Assembly: GCA_934255455.1 (NCBI GenBank)
Contig: CAKQNS010000001.1
Span: 124,001-188,000, forward strand
Length of the DNA: 64,000 bases
Direction of reading: 5' to 3'
Source of the DNA: an uncultured Alphaproteobacteria bacterium
GTDB lineage: Bacteria > Pseudomonadota > Alphaproteobacteria > Rs-D84
Shown piece by piece: positions 1 to 12,040 of the stretch (positions are counted from its first letter, which is position 1; each line of letters begins with the position of its first letter). The notes beneath the pieces are model-generated. The model did not search any database and was not told where the DNA came from. It saw nothing but the letters and a program-made list of their open reading frames with translations. The position numbers and the translations under genes are program-made.

Positions 1-379
1 TGTCGCGGTATGACGATATGGAATCGTCCCAAATTGGCACGCCATCGCGCCAATCAACCGTTTTGTCAAACCCGCGTGATTGATAATTGCCCTGGGTCCC
101 GTCCCACAATGGCTTGCGCGTGTCGGCCGGTACCGGTTTTATGGTCAACAATTTTGCCTGGCGCATTTGTGGTTGGACCGGCGTCATATTTTGTTCAATG
201 TATTCAACGGGCGCACTGTATTCCATGGCCGGCACAGCCGTGTCTGCCACATCAATAATACGCGCCGATGCGTGAAATGGTTCAATATCACAGCCCACGC
301 CAATACACTCGGATGCGCGCGCCGCCGGCAATCCACACAAACACAGTATGGATGACAAGATAAAAATTCTGCTTTTCAT
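1..379 (-). CDS. Secreted protein, C-terminus beyond the window
   Basis: An open frame runs leftward from an ATG at 379-377 and leaves the window without a stop (126 codons visible). The first 22 residues look like a signal peptide (MKSR, then a hydrophobic run rich in I, L, S and C, then AARAS). The mature part begins SECIGVGCDIEP and is hydrophilic and rich in P, D and T, without a fold I recognise. Two early Cys in a secreted protein suggest a disulfide. Upstream on the minus strand a TATTAT -10 box (392-387) preceded by TGTGA ends 7 nt before the ATG with no Shine-Dalgarno sequence, so the message may be leaderless. It diverges from the barrel gene at 514. Function unknown. Confidence 0.7.
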   Translation of the reverse strand, partial: MKSRIFILSSILCLCGLPAARASECIGVGCDIEPFHASARIIDVADTAVPAMEYSAPVEYIEQNMTPVQPQMRQAKLLTIKPVPADTRKPLWDGTQGNYQSRGFDKTVDWRDGVPIWDDSISSYRD

Positions 380-513
380 ACCTTGAATAATATCACAAAA
401 CAGCGGCTTTTTGAACATAAATTTATGATATTTGTTTTTTACTTGTGTGATTATCCTATAACCGATACGATACAAGAATAGATTCACATTACACACAGAA
501 CAGGAGAATATAC

Positions 514-1479
514 ATGAAACCGACCATTTTGTATCCATTATCAGTGATCGCGGCACTGTTTGTCGTGCCGACATTGGCCGATGAAGCGTCCACACCCATG
601 GTGCCAGACACCGAATTGGCTACTGCGCCGGCCGCCGCCGATACGGCAATTGTTTCGGCCCCGGACGTGGCGCCCATTGTGGCGGATGCCACGATTGTGC
701 GCAACCCAAAAACAAAATTCCCGCGCGGTATGCAAATTGGTGTTGGCGTGTCGGCAACCAGTGGCCTGAACGGATTTGTTGGGTATGCAAACAAAGATTT
801 TGATTCTTTTTGGTGGAAACGATTCGGATTTCGTGTTGATTTTGCCAGTACTCGTCCCATTAAATCGGCAATAAATTCGGCAATCGATTCGGCAATGGGC
901 GATGATGGAATTGATATTGGCGATAACTTGGCCATAAATGACGGCGCAATAAATGCACATCATGCGGCTGCCTTGGTTGATTTTTACCCGTTCGGTAACA
1001 CTTGGTTTTTGGGCGGAATTCGTCTGACCGGCGGATATTATACCGGAAAATTGGACATAGACGCCAATCTGGCGGGGAAAATTGACGGATTGCCATCCGA
1101 TTCGTTTGAATTCAAATTGATGAATAATTTATACCGCTATACCGGCAATGGTGTTCGTGGCACCGCGCACGCCGATTGGAAATATTCGGGCCCATATCTG
1201 GGCACCGGGTTTGATTTAGGGCTGTTCGCCGGCTTCAAGATTTATATGGATGCGGGCGTCGTGTTCACAAATAAATCGGCACAACTCAGCCTGGATGTGC
1301 CGTTTGACGGATTGCAACAATTTGATGCTGCGACAAACGCCTGGCAAAATGTGACCGCTGGCACCATGCAGGACGAGGTTGAACGTGTCAAGGCCGAGGC
1401 CTTGGCGGACGCCCAGCACGAATTGGATGATAACAAGTTTTATCCGATGGTCAAATTGGGCTTTATGTACAGGTTCTGA
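514..1479 (+). CDS. Outer-membrane beta-barrel protein
   Basis: A 321-residue protein with a signal peptide ending near VPTLADEA, then about 50 residues of Ala/Thr/Pro-rich linker, then alternating polar/aromatic segments typical of transmembrane beta strands (for example around FWWKRFGFRVDF and YSGPYLGTGFDLG). It ends in MYRF; a C-terminal Phe is the usual BAM recognition signal of outer-membrane barrels. An ACAGGAGA ribosome site lies just upstream of the ATG. A short Ala/Glu/Asp-rich stretch near residues 285-300 is probably a loop. An intrinsic terminator follows directly, so it seems monocistronic. I cannot name a subfamily or substrate; a structural or adhesin-like porin of this lineage is plausible. 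Confidence 0.75.
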   Translation: MKPTILYPLSVIAALFVVPTLADEASTPMVPDTELATAPAAADTAIVSAPDVAPIVADATIVRNPKTKFPRGMQIGVGVSATSGLNGFVGYANKDFDSFWWKRFGFRVDFASTRPIKSAINSAIDSAMGDDGIDIGDNLAINDGAINAHHAAALVDFYPFGNTWFLGGIRLTGGYYTGKLDIDANLAGKIDGLPSDSFEFKLMNNLYRYTGNGVRGTAHADWKYSGPYLGTGFDLGLFAGFKIYMDAGVVFTNKSAQLSLDVPFDGLQQFDAATNAWQNVTAGTMQDEVERVKAEALADAQHELDDNKFYPMVKLGFMYRF

Positions 1480-1507
1480 TGGTCGAATCGACCGCCAGAT
1501 GCATACA

Positions 1508-1531
1508 GGCCGCATTTTTGCGGCCTTTTTT
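1508..1531 (+). terminator. Intrinsic terminator after the barrel gene
   Basis: A 7-bp GC-rich stem (GGCCGCA / TGCGGCC, 1508-1525) with a TTTT loop is followed by six T. It lies about 30 bp after the stop at 1479. Confidence 0.85.
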
Positions 1532-2089
1532 GGTGGAAACCGAATCAGATTTTGCCCAAAATACGAATCGTGGAACGGCCAAAAAACAAAAAAATCAAAA
1601 AAAATTGAAAAAAATTTAAAATAAAAAACAGTGAATTTTCAGTGTGTTGGGAATGTTTTGCCGGGGGCGGGCAAATTTTTTCAAAATTATTTTCGAAAAA
1701 GCGCTTGACTTTTTTCAACTTTCGGCTCATACTATGCGGGCTTTCAAGTTGGGAACAAATCAAAAAAGACTCTCAACCCCTGAAATTCTGCGGTTATCGG
1801 AACAACCGAATGAATAGGGTTCCTGATAAACTCGCAAACATTGTGAATAAAAGCAGCTCATCAAGATTTTTGATGCAAATCAAAAATCGTTCAAGAAGAG
1901 ATATGCAGACAGTTGAATTTGGAAATATCCAAACTTTGACTAAGTCAATGTGCATATCCTAGACAGGTAGTAGGTTTACATATTAAACCTCGTTAAAAAA
2001 CTTGTCTTGCGAATTATATATATGTAAAGACGAACTGATATTATGTCAGTGTTGTTTGTATGCACAGGACTTAAACCCAAGTTTTTTTA
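1532..2089 (+). promoter_or_regulatory. rRNA operon promoter and leader
   Basis: No gene is seen in this 558-bp stretch. A clear promoter lies at 1705-1733: -35 TTGACT (1705-1710), a 17-bp spacer and -10 CATACT (1728-1733). It is followed by GCGGGC, a GC-rich discriminator as expected for stringently controlled rRNA promoters. The upstream 130 bp are A/T-tract rich and may act as an UP element. The leader carries the left arm of the pre-16S processing stem at 1891-1915. A small CAAGTT/AACTTG hairpin abuts the mature 16S 5' end. I did not find a convincing boxA. Confidence 0.75.
1891..1915 (+). other. Left arm of pre-16S processing stem (pairs with 3633-3657)
   Basis: The 25 bases at 1891-1915 are complementary to 3633-3657, beyond the 16S 3' end: 22 Watson-Crick pairs, two G-U wobbles and one G-A mismatch. 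A long stem enclosing 16S is the expected RNase III substrate. The right arm lies between 16S and tRNA-Ile. Confidence 0.85.
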
Positions 2090-3591
<1,502 letters not shown>

Positions 3592-3675
3592 ATAGAGAAT
3601 ACCGTTTACACGAAAACGGTCAAATCCAAACGCGACTGTCTGAATATCTCTTTTTGATGTGGGAAACTTTCTGCT

Positions 3676-3752
3676 GGGTCAGTAGTTCAGTTGGTTAGAA
3701 TGCCGCTCTGATACAGCGGAGGTCGAAGATTCGAGTTCTTCCTGACCCACCA
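3676..3752 (+). tRNA. tRNA-Ile (GAT anticodon)
   Basis: A complete cloverleaf: acceptor GGGTCAG/CTGACCC, anticodon stem CCGCT/AGCGG with loop CTGATAC giving anticodon GAT, T loop TTCGAGT, discriminator A and an encoded CCA (3750-3752). It lies in the 16S-23S spacer, as in most proteobacteria. The usual partner tRNA-Ala is absent from the rest of the spacer. Confidence 0.95.
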
Positions 3753-4060
3753 CTTAAATTTGATGAGGTTGGAATCAGAAATGATTAAATCATTTTTGAT
3801 TCCAGATGTTCCAAGATGAATATCGTCGGAATCTGCTTTTATAGCAATACATTGTGAATCGGTTTTTATGTCGCAAATCATAAAGTTTATAGAAATATGA
3901 ATTTATTGATTTGTTGAACATCGTAATAATCTCAAAAATCTTTCTATAAGAGTAATCACGAAAGTGATAATTCAATTAGAGAACAAGAATCAACTTAAAT
4001 GCTTAAAAAACTCATTAAGTTCTTTTATTTTGCATGAAGACATTCTCTTCAAGCATAAGA
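3753..4060 (+). other. 16S-23S spacer downstream of tRNA-Ile
   Basis: No gene is seen in these 308 AT-rich bases. They contain a 15-bp near-perfect hairpin just after the tRNA (TGGAATCAGAAATGA pairing with TCATTTTTGATTCCA across TTAAA). Near the end lies the left arm of the pre-23S stem (4043-4057), which is perfectly complementary over 15 bp to 6842-6856 after 23S. A further 10-bp helix GATAAAAAGT/ACTTTTTATC joins the two mature 23S ends. No tRNA-Ala could be folded here. Confidence 0.8.
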
Positions 4061-6810
<2,750 letters not shown>

Positions 6811-6817
6811 TTTTTGT

Positions 6818-6856
6818 CTTGACTTGGCAACAAGTCAAGCGTATGCTTGAAGAGAA
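6818..6856 (+). other. 23S-5S spacer hairpin and right arm of pre-23S stem
   Basis: A perfect 9-bp hairpin CTTGACTTG-GCAA-CAAGTCAAG (6818-6839) has a GNRA-type tetraloop. It is followed by 6842-6856, which pairs perfectly with 4043-4057 before 23S. Together they form the expected processing structure of the 23S precursor. Confidence 0.75.
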
Positions 6857-6901
6857 CGTTGAAGTGATTCTGATACAGAATTACGATGTTCGCTGGATTT
6901 A

Positions 6902-7018
6902 TTCTGGTGATTATTGAGCGGGAGTCACCCTCTGTTCCATTCCGAACCAGACAGGGAAACCCCGTATCGCCGATGGTACTTTGGCTTCAGCCACGGAAGA
7001 GTAGGTCGTCGCCAGAAT
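6902..7018 (+). rRNA. rrf: 5S ribosomal RNA
   Basis: About 117 nt with terminal helix TTCTGGTGA/TCGCCAGAA, the conserved CCATTCCGAACC loop region and GCCGATGGTACT. The helix extends outward as CTGGATTTATTCTGG (6893-6907) pairing with 7011-7025, probably a precursor stem. It is the last gene of the operon. I found no tRNA-fMet after it, which often follows 5S in alphaproteobacteria. Confidence 0.93.
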
Positions 7019-7049
7019 AAATCCAGTAGTGATATAAAAACCGAAATTT

Positions 7050-7071
7050 AACCGCCATTGGCGGTTTTTTT
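7050..7071 (+). terminator. Intrinsic terminator of the rRNA operon
   Basis: AACCGCC/GGCGGTT stem (7 bp) with a 3-nt loop, then a run of seven T, 30 bp beyond the 5S end. Confidence 0.85.
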
Positions 7072-7140
7072 GACCCAAAAAATTGGCTGAATTTATTCCG
7101 CATCAATTTTATGCGTGGGTCCCAAGGACGAGAAAACAAA

Positions 7141-7437
7141 ATGACAGAGACACAATACAAACACAAAACTGTGTGCCCATGCAGTGGCGCCAAAACAAAA
7201 TTCATAAACCCGGACAAATGTATATTTCGCCGCGTGTTTGACAATGAAATGCAGCAAAAGTTTTTCTGCACGCATTGCGCGCCGTCGATTATTTATGATT
7301 ACCCCGCAACCGTGCGTTTTGGTGATGTGCCGGAAAAAATAAACGATGAATCATGCCGTTGTTTTGGCAGCGCATCAAACCGTTGTTGGATGGCATACAA
7401 TGAATTTGTAAAAAAATATAATTCAAAACAAAAATAA
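7141..7437 (+). CDS. Small Cys-rich protein of unknown function
   Basis: A 98-residue protein beginning MTETQYKHK. The ATG at 7141 was preferred over an in-frame ATG 30 nt upstream because an AAGGACGAG ribosome site lies 10-18 nt before it. Eight Cys occur in pairs: CPCSG near the N-terminus, a lone Cys near residue 28, CTHC in the middle, CRCFG and RCW near the C-terminus. No signal peptide or membrane segment is present, so a cytoplasmic zinc- or metal-binding role is possible, but I do not recognise the family. The pattern CPC-SG...C...CTHC is reminiscent of small zinc-binding domains without matching one I can name. It lies alone between the rrn terminator and a bidirectional terminator. 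Confidence 0.65.
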   Translation: MTETQYKHKTVCPCSGAKTKFINPDKCIFRRVFDNEMQQKFFCTHCAPSIIYDYPATVRFGDVPEKINDESCRCFGSASNRCWMAYNEFVKKYNSKQK

Positions 7438-7440
7438 TCA

Positions 7441-7464
7441 CCGCCCAATCTGGGCGGTTTTTTT
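7441..7464. terminator. Bidirectional intrinsic terminator
   Basis: CCGCCCA/TGGGCGG stem (7441-7457) with a 3-nt loop and seven T on the plus side. The convergent gene tsaC ends inside its T-tract. The A-rich left flank can serve minus-strand transcripts. Confidence 0.8.
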
Positions 7465-8032
7465 ATAACTTTACGGCGCCGGTGCGAACAATTTTTATTT
7501 CGTTGCCGCCGGTCAATATTGCAACCGTGCTGGGCGCACCACCCATTGGCGCATATGCATTATCAACCACAATAATGTTCGGAAATTGCGCACGAATTGC
7601 GTCCGCGTTATCAAGTGGTGGCATCCCAGAGATATTCGCCGATGTTGTTGCCAAACAGTGGCCGCGCACCACCGCGCACAAATCGTGAAATGGTTTATAG
7701 TTCGGCACGCGCACACCACCAAAAGACATTGTGTCTGTGTCCGCAACCGGAATGCCCAGTGTCAACGCCCCTGGCCAATATTTTGCGGCCAAATCAAATG
7801 CGGTTTTGGGGTAATCCGTCATATACCCACGCAGGTGCGCCAACGAATCCGACATAATAATCAGATGTTTTTCATGTGGACGTTGTTTGATTTGAAATAA
7901 TGCATCCGCCCCGGCGCGTGTTGGTAATGCGCCCAATCCCCAAACGGTATCGGTTGGAAATGCAATTACGCCACCCGCATCCAGATGTGCGTTTAATTGT
8001 TCAATAAATTCATTATCTGTTAAATCTGTCAT
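7463..8032 (-). CDS. tsaC: Threonylcarbamoyl-AMP synthase, Sua5/YrdC/TsaC family
   Basis: TsaC condenses L-threonine, bicarbonate and ATP into threonylcarbamoyl-AMP, the precursor for the t6A37 modification of ANN-decoding tRNAs. Over 189 residues the protein shows the YrdC core: GGVIAFPTDTVWGLGA near residues 20-35, the basic segment IKQRPHEKHL, WPGALTLG, and the SANISG motif in the C-terminal third. The length suits the short TsaC form; the extra Sua5 domain is absent. I chose the ATG at 8032 (MTDLTDNEF). A frame extension to 8095 adds 21 basic residues not expected in the family. No strong ribosome site is visible, so the start is less certain than the identity. Confidence 0.9.
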   Translation of the reverse strand: MTDLTDNEFIEQLNAHLDAGGVIAFPTDTVWGLGALPTRAGADALFQIKQRPHEKHLIIMSDSLAHLRGYMTDYPKTAFDLAAKYWPGALTLGIPVADTDTMSFGGVRVPNYKPFHDLCAVVRGHCLATTSANISGMPPLDNADAIRAQFPNIIVVDNAYAPMGGAPSTVAILTGGNEIKIVRTGAVKL

Positions 8033-8146
8033 AGTGATGGCAATTGTAATCCGGGTGCGACGCATGTAAAGATAAAAATTATTGCAATGCCGCAATTATA
8101 CGATACAATCCCCTCATACGGAGAGAGCAGACCAAAAGGTATCACT

Positions 8147-8548
8147 ATGAAAAAATCTGTTCTGTTGTCTTTGGTGGCCGCGTCGTTTGCGGGTACCGCA
8201 TTTGCATCAGATTATTATCAAATTCGTACCACCGATTGCCGCATGGAATCTATGCAGCGCGTGTTAGACCAGGCAACGGCCGAACGCCGCGCCGTTATCA
8301 CGGTTGTACAGTGCGATAAATCAACTGCAAATGAAAACGATGTTGTCGTGCGCACGGTTCAATCGTATGATGCACCGGTTGTGCGCGGTGATGATTGTGC
8401 GGCGTGTGCACGCCCGGTTGAACGCGTTGTCAATCGTCAATATTTTGTTCGCGAAACGGTGCAACAATATCGCCCAGTTATAAAATATGTACCCGATGGG
8501 GCATACACACGCGTTCGCGCGGTCTGTGGCGATTTTGATTGTGAATAA
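8147..8548 (+). CDS. Small secreted Cys-containing protein
   Basis: A 133-residue protein with a textbook signal peptide, MKKSVLLSLVAASFAGTAFA, then SDYYQ. The ATG at 8147 is preceded by AAAAGG. The mature part is a mixed alpha/beta-like sequence with Val-rich strands and six Cys, two of them in CAAC and two in CGDFDC, so disulfides in the periplasm are likely. I recognise no family. An intrinsic terminator follows, and the gene appears to be transcribed alone, with a possible -10 TACAAT near 8103. Confidence 0.7.
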   Translation: MKKSVLLSLVAASFAGTAFASDYYQIRTTDCRMESMQRVLDQATAERRAVITVVQCDKSTANENDVVVRTVQSYDAPVVRGDDCAACARPVERVVNRQYFVRETVQQYRPVIKYVPDGAYTRVRAVCGDFDCE

Positions 8549-8553
8549 TTGCG

Positions 8554-8577
8554 CGCCCCATATCGGGGCGTTTTTTT
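8554..8577. terminator. Intrinsic terminator between convergent genes
   Basis: CGCCCC/GGGGCG stem (8554-8570) followed by seven T. The minus-strand transporter gene ends within the T-tract, so it may work in both directions. Confidence 0.8.
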
Positions 8578-9070
8578 ATATATTCAGTCCCAAACAGTAT
8601 TTTGCAATTTGTCCGATTATAAATGCGGCAACCGATACGCCCGCACATACCCCCAGCATTTCAAATGCGCGGTGCCACCATGCACGTCCGCCGGCGCGCC
8701 CCGCGCCAAAATTAAATGCGAATATTATGAACACGGCCAATGCAAATGTCATAAATAATGCCGCCCCGCGCGAACGAATAAATAAAAACGGGATTATCAG
8801 TACCACGCATGTTGCAATATATGCAACGCCGGTGTACATTCCCGCGGTCAGTGCGGTACGGTTCCCAGCCGCCTTTTCCGCCAGGTAATTTGATGCCGCC
8901 ATGGACAGTCCCGCCGTGATTGATGCAATAATCGCGGTTAAAACTATGTCGCGACGATGCGGCATTGTAAATGCAATACCGGCAATCAGTCCGGTCAGCG
9001 ACACCAACGCATCATGCATTCCCAATACGGTTGCGCCGACTGGTGTAAAATTTTTATTTTCGCATTCCAT
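8576..9070 (-). CDS. VIT1/CCC1-family membrane transporter
   Basis: The 164-residue protein resembles the VIT1/CCC1 family of Fe2+/Mn2+ transporters. The N-terminal helix has the family signature GMHDALVSLTGLIAGIAF, and helix 2 has GLSMAASNYLAEKA, matching the GLSMAxGEYxS-type motif. About five hydrophobic segments are seen: near residues 22-40, 43-62, 74-98, 103-122 and 136-160. It is shorter than typical VIT proteins (about 220-240) and lacks their cytosolic metal-binding loop, so substrate and direction are uncertain. The ATG at 9070 is the only sensible start. It diverges from ppdK. Export of divalent metal to limit toxicity is the likely role by family. Confidence 0.75.
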   Translation of the reverse strand: MECENKNFTPVGATVLGMHDALVSLTGLIAGIAFTMPHRRDIVLTAIIASITAGLSMAASNYLAEKAAGNRTALTAGMYTGVAYIATCVVLIIPFLFIRSRGAALFMTFALAVFIIFAFNFGAGRAGGRAWWHRAFEMLGVCAGVSVAAFIIGQIAKYCLGLNI

Positions 9071-9226
9071 TTTTTATCACCATCATCGTACAGCAAACGC
9101 ATGTTTTTCGCCCCAGGAATCTTTTGATGCGCCACCCATAAAAAAATGCAAAATTTATGAAGATTTTTTCTTGCAATTTGGGGCTTTTTTTCTCAAAATC
9201 GGGTGGCTTTAATTAAAGGAGAAACC

Positions 9227-11884
9227 ATGAGCAATAAATGGGTATATACTTTCGGCAATGGTGCCGCCGAAGGCCGCGCAGATATGCGTAATCTGCTGGG
9301 CGGCAAGGGCGCAAATTTGGCCGAAATGAATTTGGTCGGATTGCCGGTTCCGGCGGGGTTTACAGTCACAACAGACGTTTGTACATATTACTATAACAAC
9401 AACGAAACATATCCGTCGGATTTGATGGACCAGGTCCGTGCGGGTATCGCGCATATTGAATCCATTATGGGTAAAAAATTCGCAGATATGGATAACCCAT
9501 TGTTGGTTTCTGTGCGGTCTGGTGCGCGCGTTTCTATGCCTGGTATGATGGATACTGTTTTGAATCTGGGCTTGAACGACGAAACGGTCAAGGCGTTGGC
9601 GCGTCATTCTGGTAACGAACGTTTTGCGTACGATTCATATCGCCGCTTTATCATGATGTTCTCGGACGTGGTATTGGGCGCAGACATCAATTTGTTTGAA
9701 CACAAATTGGAAGAAATGAAAGAGGCCAAGGGCTACAAGGTTGATACCGAACTGACCGCAGATGACCTGAAAGAACTGGTCGAACAGTTCAAAGAAATCG
9801 GCGTCCAGATTGGCAAAGTTTTCCCACAAGATCCATGGGAACAGTTGAAACTGGGTATCGGCGCAGTGTTCGGCAGTTGGATGAGCAAAAAGGCCATCAC
9901 ATATCGTAAACTGAACAATATCCCGGGCGATTGGGGTACCGCTGTGAACGTTCAGGCGATGGTATTCGGTAATTCTGGTGATGATTCTGCGACAGGCGTA
10001 TGTTTCAGCCGCGACCCAGCAACGGGCGAAAACAAATACTATGGCGAATATTTAATCAATGCACAGGGCGAAGACGTCGTTGCGGGTATCCGCACACCAC
10101 AACCAATGAGCAAAGATGATTCTGGTCGTTTGTCATTGGAAGAAGCAATGCCAGCCGTATACAAAGAATTGTGTGATGTTCGTGAAAAACTGGAACAGCA
10201 TTACAAAGATATGCAGGACATGGAATTTACAATCGAACACGGCAAATTGTGGATGTTGCAGTGCCGTAATGGTAAACGCACCGCGGCCGCGGCTGTCCGT
10301 ATGGCGGTTGAAATGGTTGGCGAAGGTTTGCTGACCAAACAAGAAGCAATTTTGCGCGTTGGTGCGGACCAGTTAAATCACCTGTTGCACCCAATGTTGG
10401 ATCCAAAGGCACCGCGTGATGTAATCGCAATTGGTTTGCCGGCATCCCCAGGGGCGGCTGTTGGTCAGGCGGTATTTAATGCCGAAGATGCTGAAAAATG
10501 GGCGTCAGAGGGCAAAAAGGTTATGTTGATTCGCGTTGAAACATCCCCCGAAGATATCGCGGGTATGAACGCGGCCCAGGGTGTTATCACGGCACGTGGT
10601 GGTATGACATCACACGCGGCGGTGGTCGCACGTGGTATGGGTACACCGTGCGTATCGGGCTCGCCAGACATCAAAATTGACTATGCAACAAAAACATTGA
10701 CCACGACCGCCGGCGTCGTTATTCACGAAGGTGATTGGGTTTCTATTGATGGCGCCCAGGGCCAGATTATCCGTGGTGCGGTTCCAACTGTATCTGTGGA
10801 ATTGACGGGTAATTTCGGCACATTGATGCAGTGGGTTGATGAAATCAAAACACTGACGGTTCGTGCAAACGCCGAAACACCAAAAGACGCAAAACAGGCG
10901 CGTGATTTCGGTGCCGAAGGTATCGGTCTGGCACGTACAGAACACATGTTCTTTGACCCGTCACGTATTCAGGATATGCGCGAAATGATTCTGGCCGATG
11001 ACGAGGCCGGTCGCCGCGCAGCATTGGCGAAATTGTTGCCATATCAAAAGGCGGACTTTGTTGAACTGTTCAAGATTATGGATGGCCTGCCAGTCACAAT
11101 TCGTTTGATTGACCCACCACTCCATGAATTCTTGCCACACACCGATGCAGAAATCGCCGAATTGGCGGCGCACATCGGCAAGACAGTTGAATTCGTCAAG
11201 GCACGCAGCGAAGCATTGCGCGAATCTAACCCAATGTTGGGTCATCGTGGTTGCCGCTTGGCAATTACATACCCAGAAATCTGTGAAATGCAGACACGCG
11301 CGATTTTGTCGGCGGCATTGGAATGCCAGGCGGCGGGCGTTTCTGTACACCCAGAAATCGAAGTTCCATTGGTTGGTTCCAAGAAAGAAGTTGACATCGT
11401 CAAGGCAGTTATTGATGCCACAGCCGAAGCATTGTTTGCCGAAGCGGGCGCATCGGTTGAATACACTGTCGGTTCTATGATTGAATTGCCACGTGCGGCG
11501 TTGCTGGCAAATGAAATCGCGGAAAGTTGCGCGTTCTTTGAATTTGGCACAAACGATTTGACCCAGACAACATTGGGTATGTCCCGTGATGATACTGGTA
11601 AAATCTTGGACGAATACCGTGCGCGCGGTGTGTATGTCGCAGACCCATTCGCATCTGTTGATCAATTGGGCGTTGGTCTGTTGATAAAAGACGCGGTGGC
11701 CAAAGCACGCGCGACCAAGGGTGATGAAATCCATCTGGGTGTTTGCGGTGAACATGGTGGCGATCCTGACTCTATTGAATTCTTCCACCGTGTTGGATTC
11801 AATTCAGTATCGTGCAGTCCGTTCCGCGTGCCAATCGCACGTTTGGCGGCGGCGCAAGCAGCGGTCAAATTCCCACGCAAATAA
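9227..11884 (+). CDS. ppdK: Pyruvate, phosphate dikinase
   Basis: PpdK interconverts pyruvate, ATP and phosphate with PEP, AMP and PPi. At 885 residues it has the full three-domain layout. The N-terminal ATP-grasp domain starts at NLLGGKGANLAEM. The central phosphohistidine domain carries the catalytic His in GGMTSHAAVVARGMGTPC, near residue 460. The C-terminal PEP/pyruvate barrel has EGIGLARTEHMFF, GHRGCRLAITYPE and the catalytic Cys loop CGEHGGDP. The start at 9227 is fixed by AAAGGAG 6 bp upstream. Its own terminator follows. In reduced alphaproteobacteria PpdK often serves glycolysis with PPi or PEP regeneration; the direction here is unknown. Codon use looks optimised, fitting high expression. 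Confidence 0.97.
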   Translation: MSNKWVYTFGNGAAEGRADMRNLLGGKGANLAEMNLVGLPVPAGFTVTTDVCTYYYNNNETYPSDLMDQVRAGIAHIESIMGKKFADMDNPLLVSVRSGARVSMPGMMDTVLNLGLNDETVKALARHSGNERFAYDSYRRFIMMFSDVVLGADINLFEHKLEEMKEAKGYKVDTELTADDLKELVEQFKEIGVQIGKVFPQDPWEQLKLGIGAVFGSWMSKKAITYRKLNNIPGDWGTAVNVQAMVFGNSGDDSATGVCFSRDPATGENKYYGEYLINAQGEDVVAGIRTPQPMSKDDSGRLSLEEAMPAVYKELCDVREKLEQHYKDMQDMEFTIEHGKLWMLQCRNGKRTAAAAVRMAVEMVGEGLLTKQEAILRVGADQLNHLLHPMLDPKAPRDVIAIGLPASPGAAVGQAVFNAEDAEKWASEGKKVMLIRVETSPEDIAGMNAAQGVITARGGMTSHAAVVARGMGTPCVSGSPDIKIDYATKTLTTTAGVVIHEGDWVSIDGAQGQIIRGAVPTVSVELTGNFGTLMQWVDEIKTLTVRANAETPKDAKQARDFGAEGIGLARTEHMFFDPSRIQDMREMILADDEAGRRAALAKLLPYQKADFVELFKIMDGLPVTIRLIDPPLHEFLPHTDAEIAELAAHIGKTVEFVKARSEALRESNPMLGHRGCRLAITYPEICEMQTRAILSAALECQAAGVSVHPEIEVPLVGSKKEVDIVKAVIDATAEALFAEAGASVEYTVGSMIELPRAALLANEIAESCAFFEFGTNDLTQTTLGMSRDDTGKILDEYRARGVYVADPFASVDQLGVGLLIKDAVAKARATKGDEIHLGVCGEHGGDPDSIEFFHRVGFNSVSCSPFRVPIARLAAAQAAVKFPRK

Positions 11885-11885
11885 A

Positions 11886-11911
11886 AAAATGCCCCACACG
11901 GGGCATTTTTT
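11886..11911 (+). terminator. Intrinsic terminator of ppdK
   Basis: AATGCCCC/GGGGCATT stem (11888-11907) with a 4-nt loop and a run of T. A dispersed repeat begins directly in the T-tract at 11912. Confidence 0.88.
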
Positions 11912-12009
11912 CAAAGTTCAAATACCAAAGTGCAAAGTTCAAATAATGTGTGCGCCAGCGGCGCACTGCTTTATTCATTTGAACTTTGAACTCTGAACTT
12001 TGAACTTTA
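11912..12009 (+). repeat. Dispersed AAGTTCAAA repeat, copy 1 (short form)
   Basis: Three parts. The left arm is AAAGTTCAAATACC followed by AAAGTGCAAAGTTCAAAT. The core is AATGTGTGCGCC...GGCGCACTGCTTTATTC and can form a GTGCGCC/GGCGCAC hairpin. The right arm is built of GAACTTT units (TTGAACTTTGAACTCTGAAC and so on). The arms are imperfect inverted repeats of each other. Other copies are at 12601-12727, 15847-15973 and 41013-41110. It has no coding capacity. Confidence 0.85.
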
Positions 12010-12034
12010 ATTTTATGCTTTTTCGGTGTATAAT
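12006..12034 (+). promoter_or_regulatory. Promoter of the pagL-like gene, apparently leaderless
   Basis: TTTAAT (12006-12011), a 17-bp spacer and TATAAT (12029-12034). Only 6 nt separate the -10 box from the ATG at 12041, so transcription should start at or next to the start codon. No ribosome site fits in the gap. The -35 overlaps the end of dispersed repeat copy 1. Confidence 0.65.
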
Positions 12035-12040
12035 CGGGGC

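Noticed and set aside
10961..11788. A 275-codon open frame antisense to ppdK
   Set aside because: It mirrors a highly conserved enzyme gene; the composition (Cys, His, Trp, Gln rich) is that of a complement shadow and no ribosome site precedes it.
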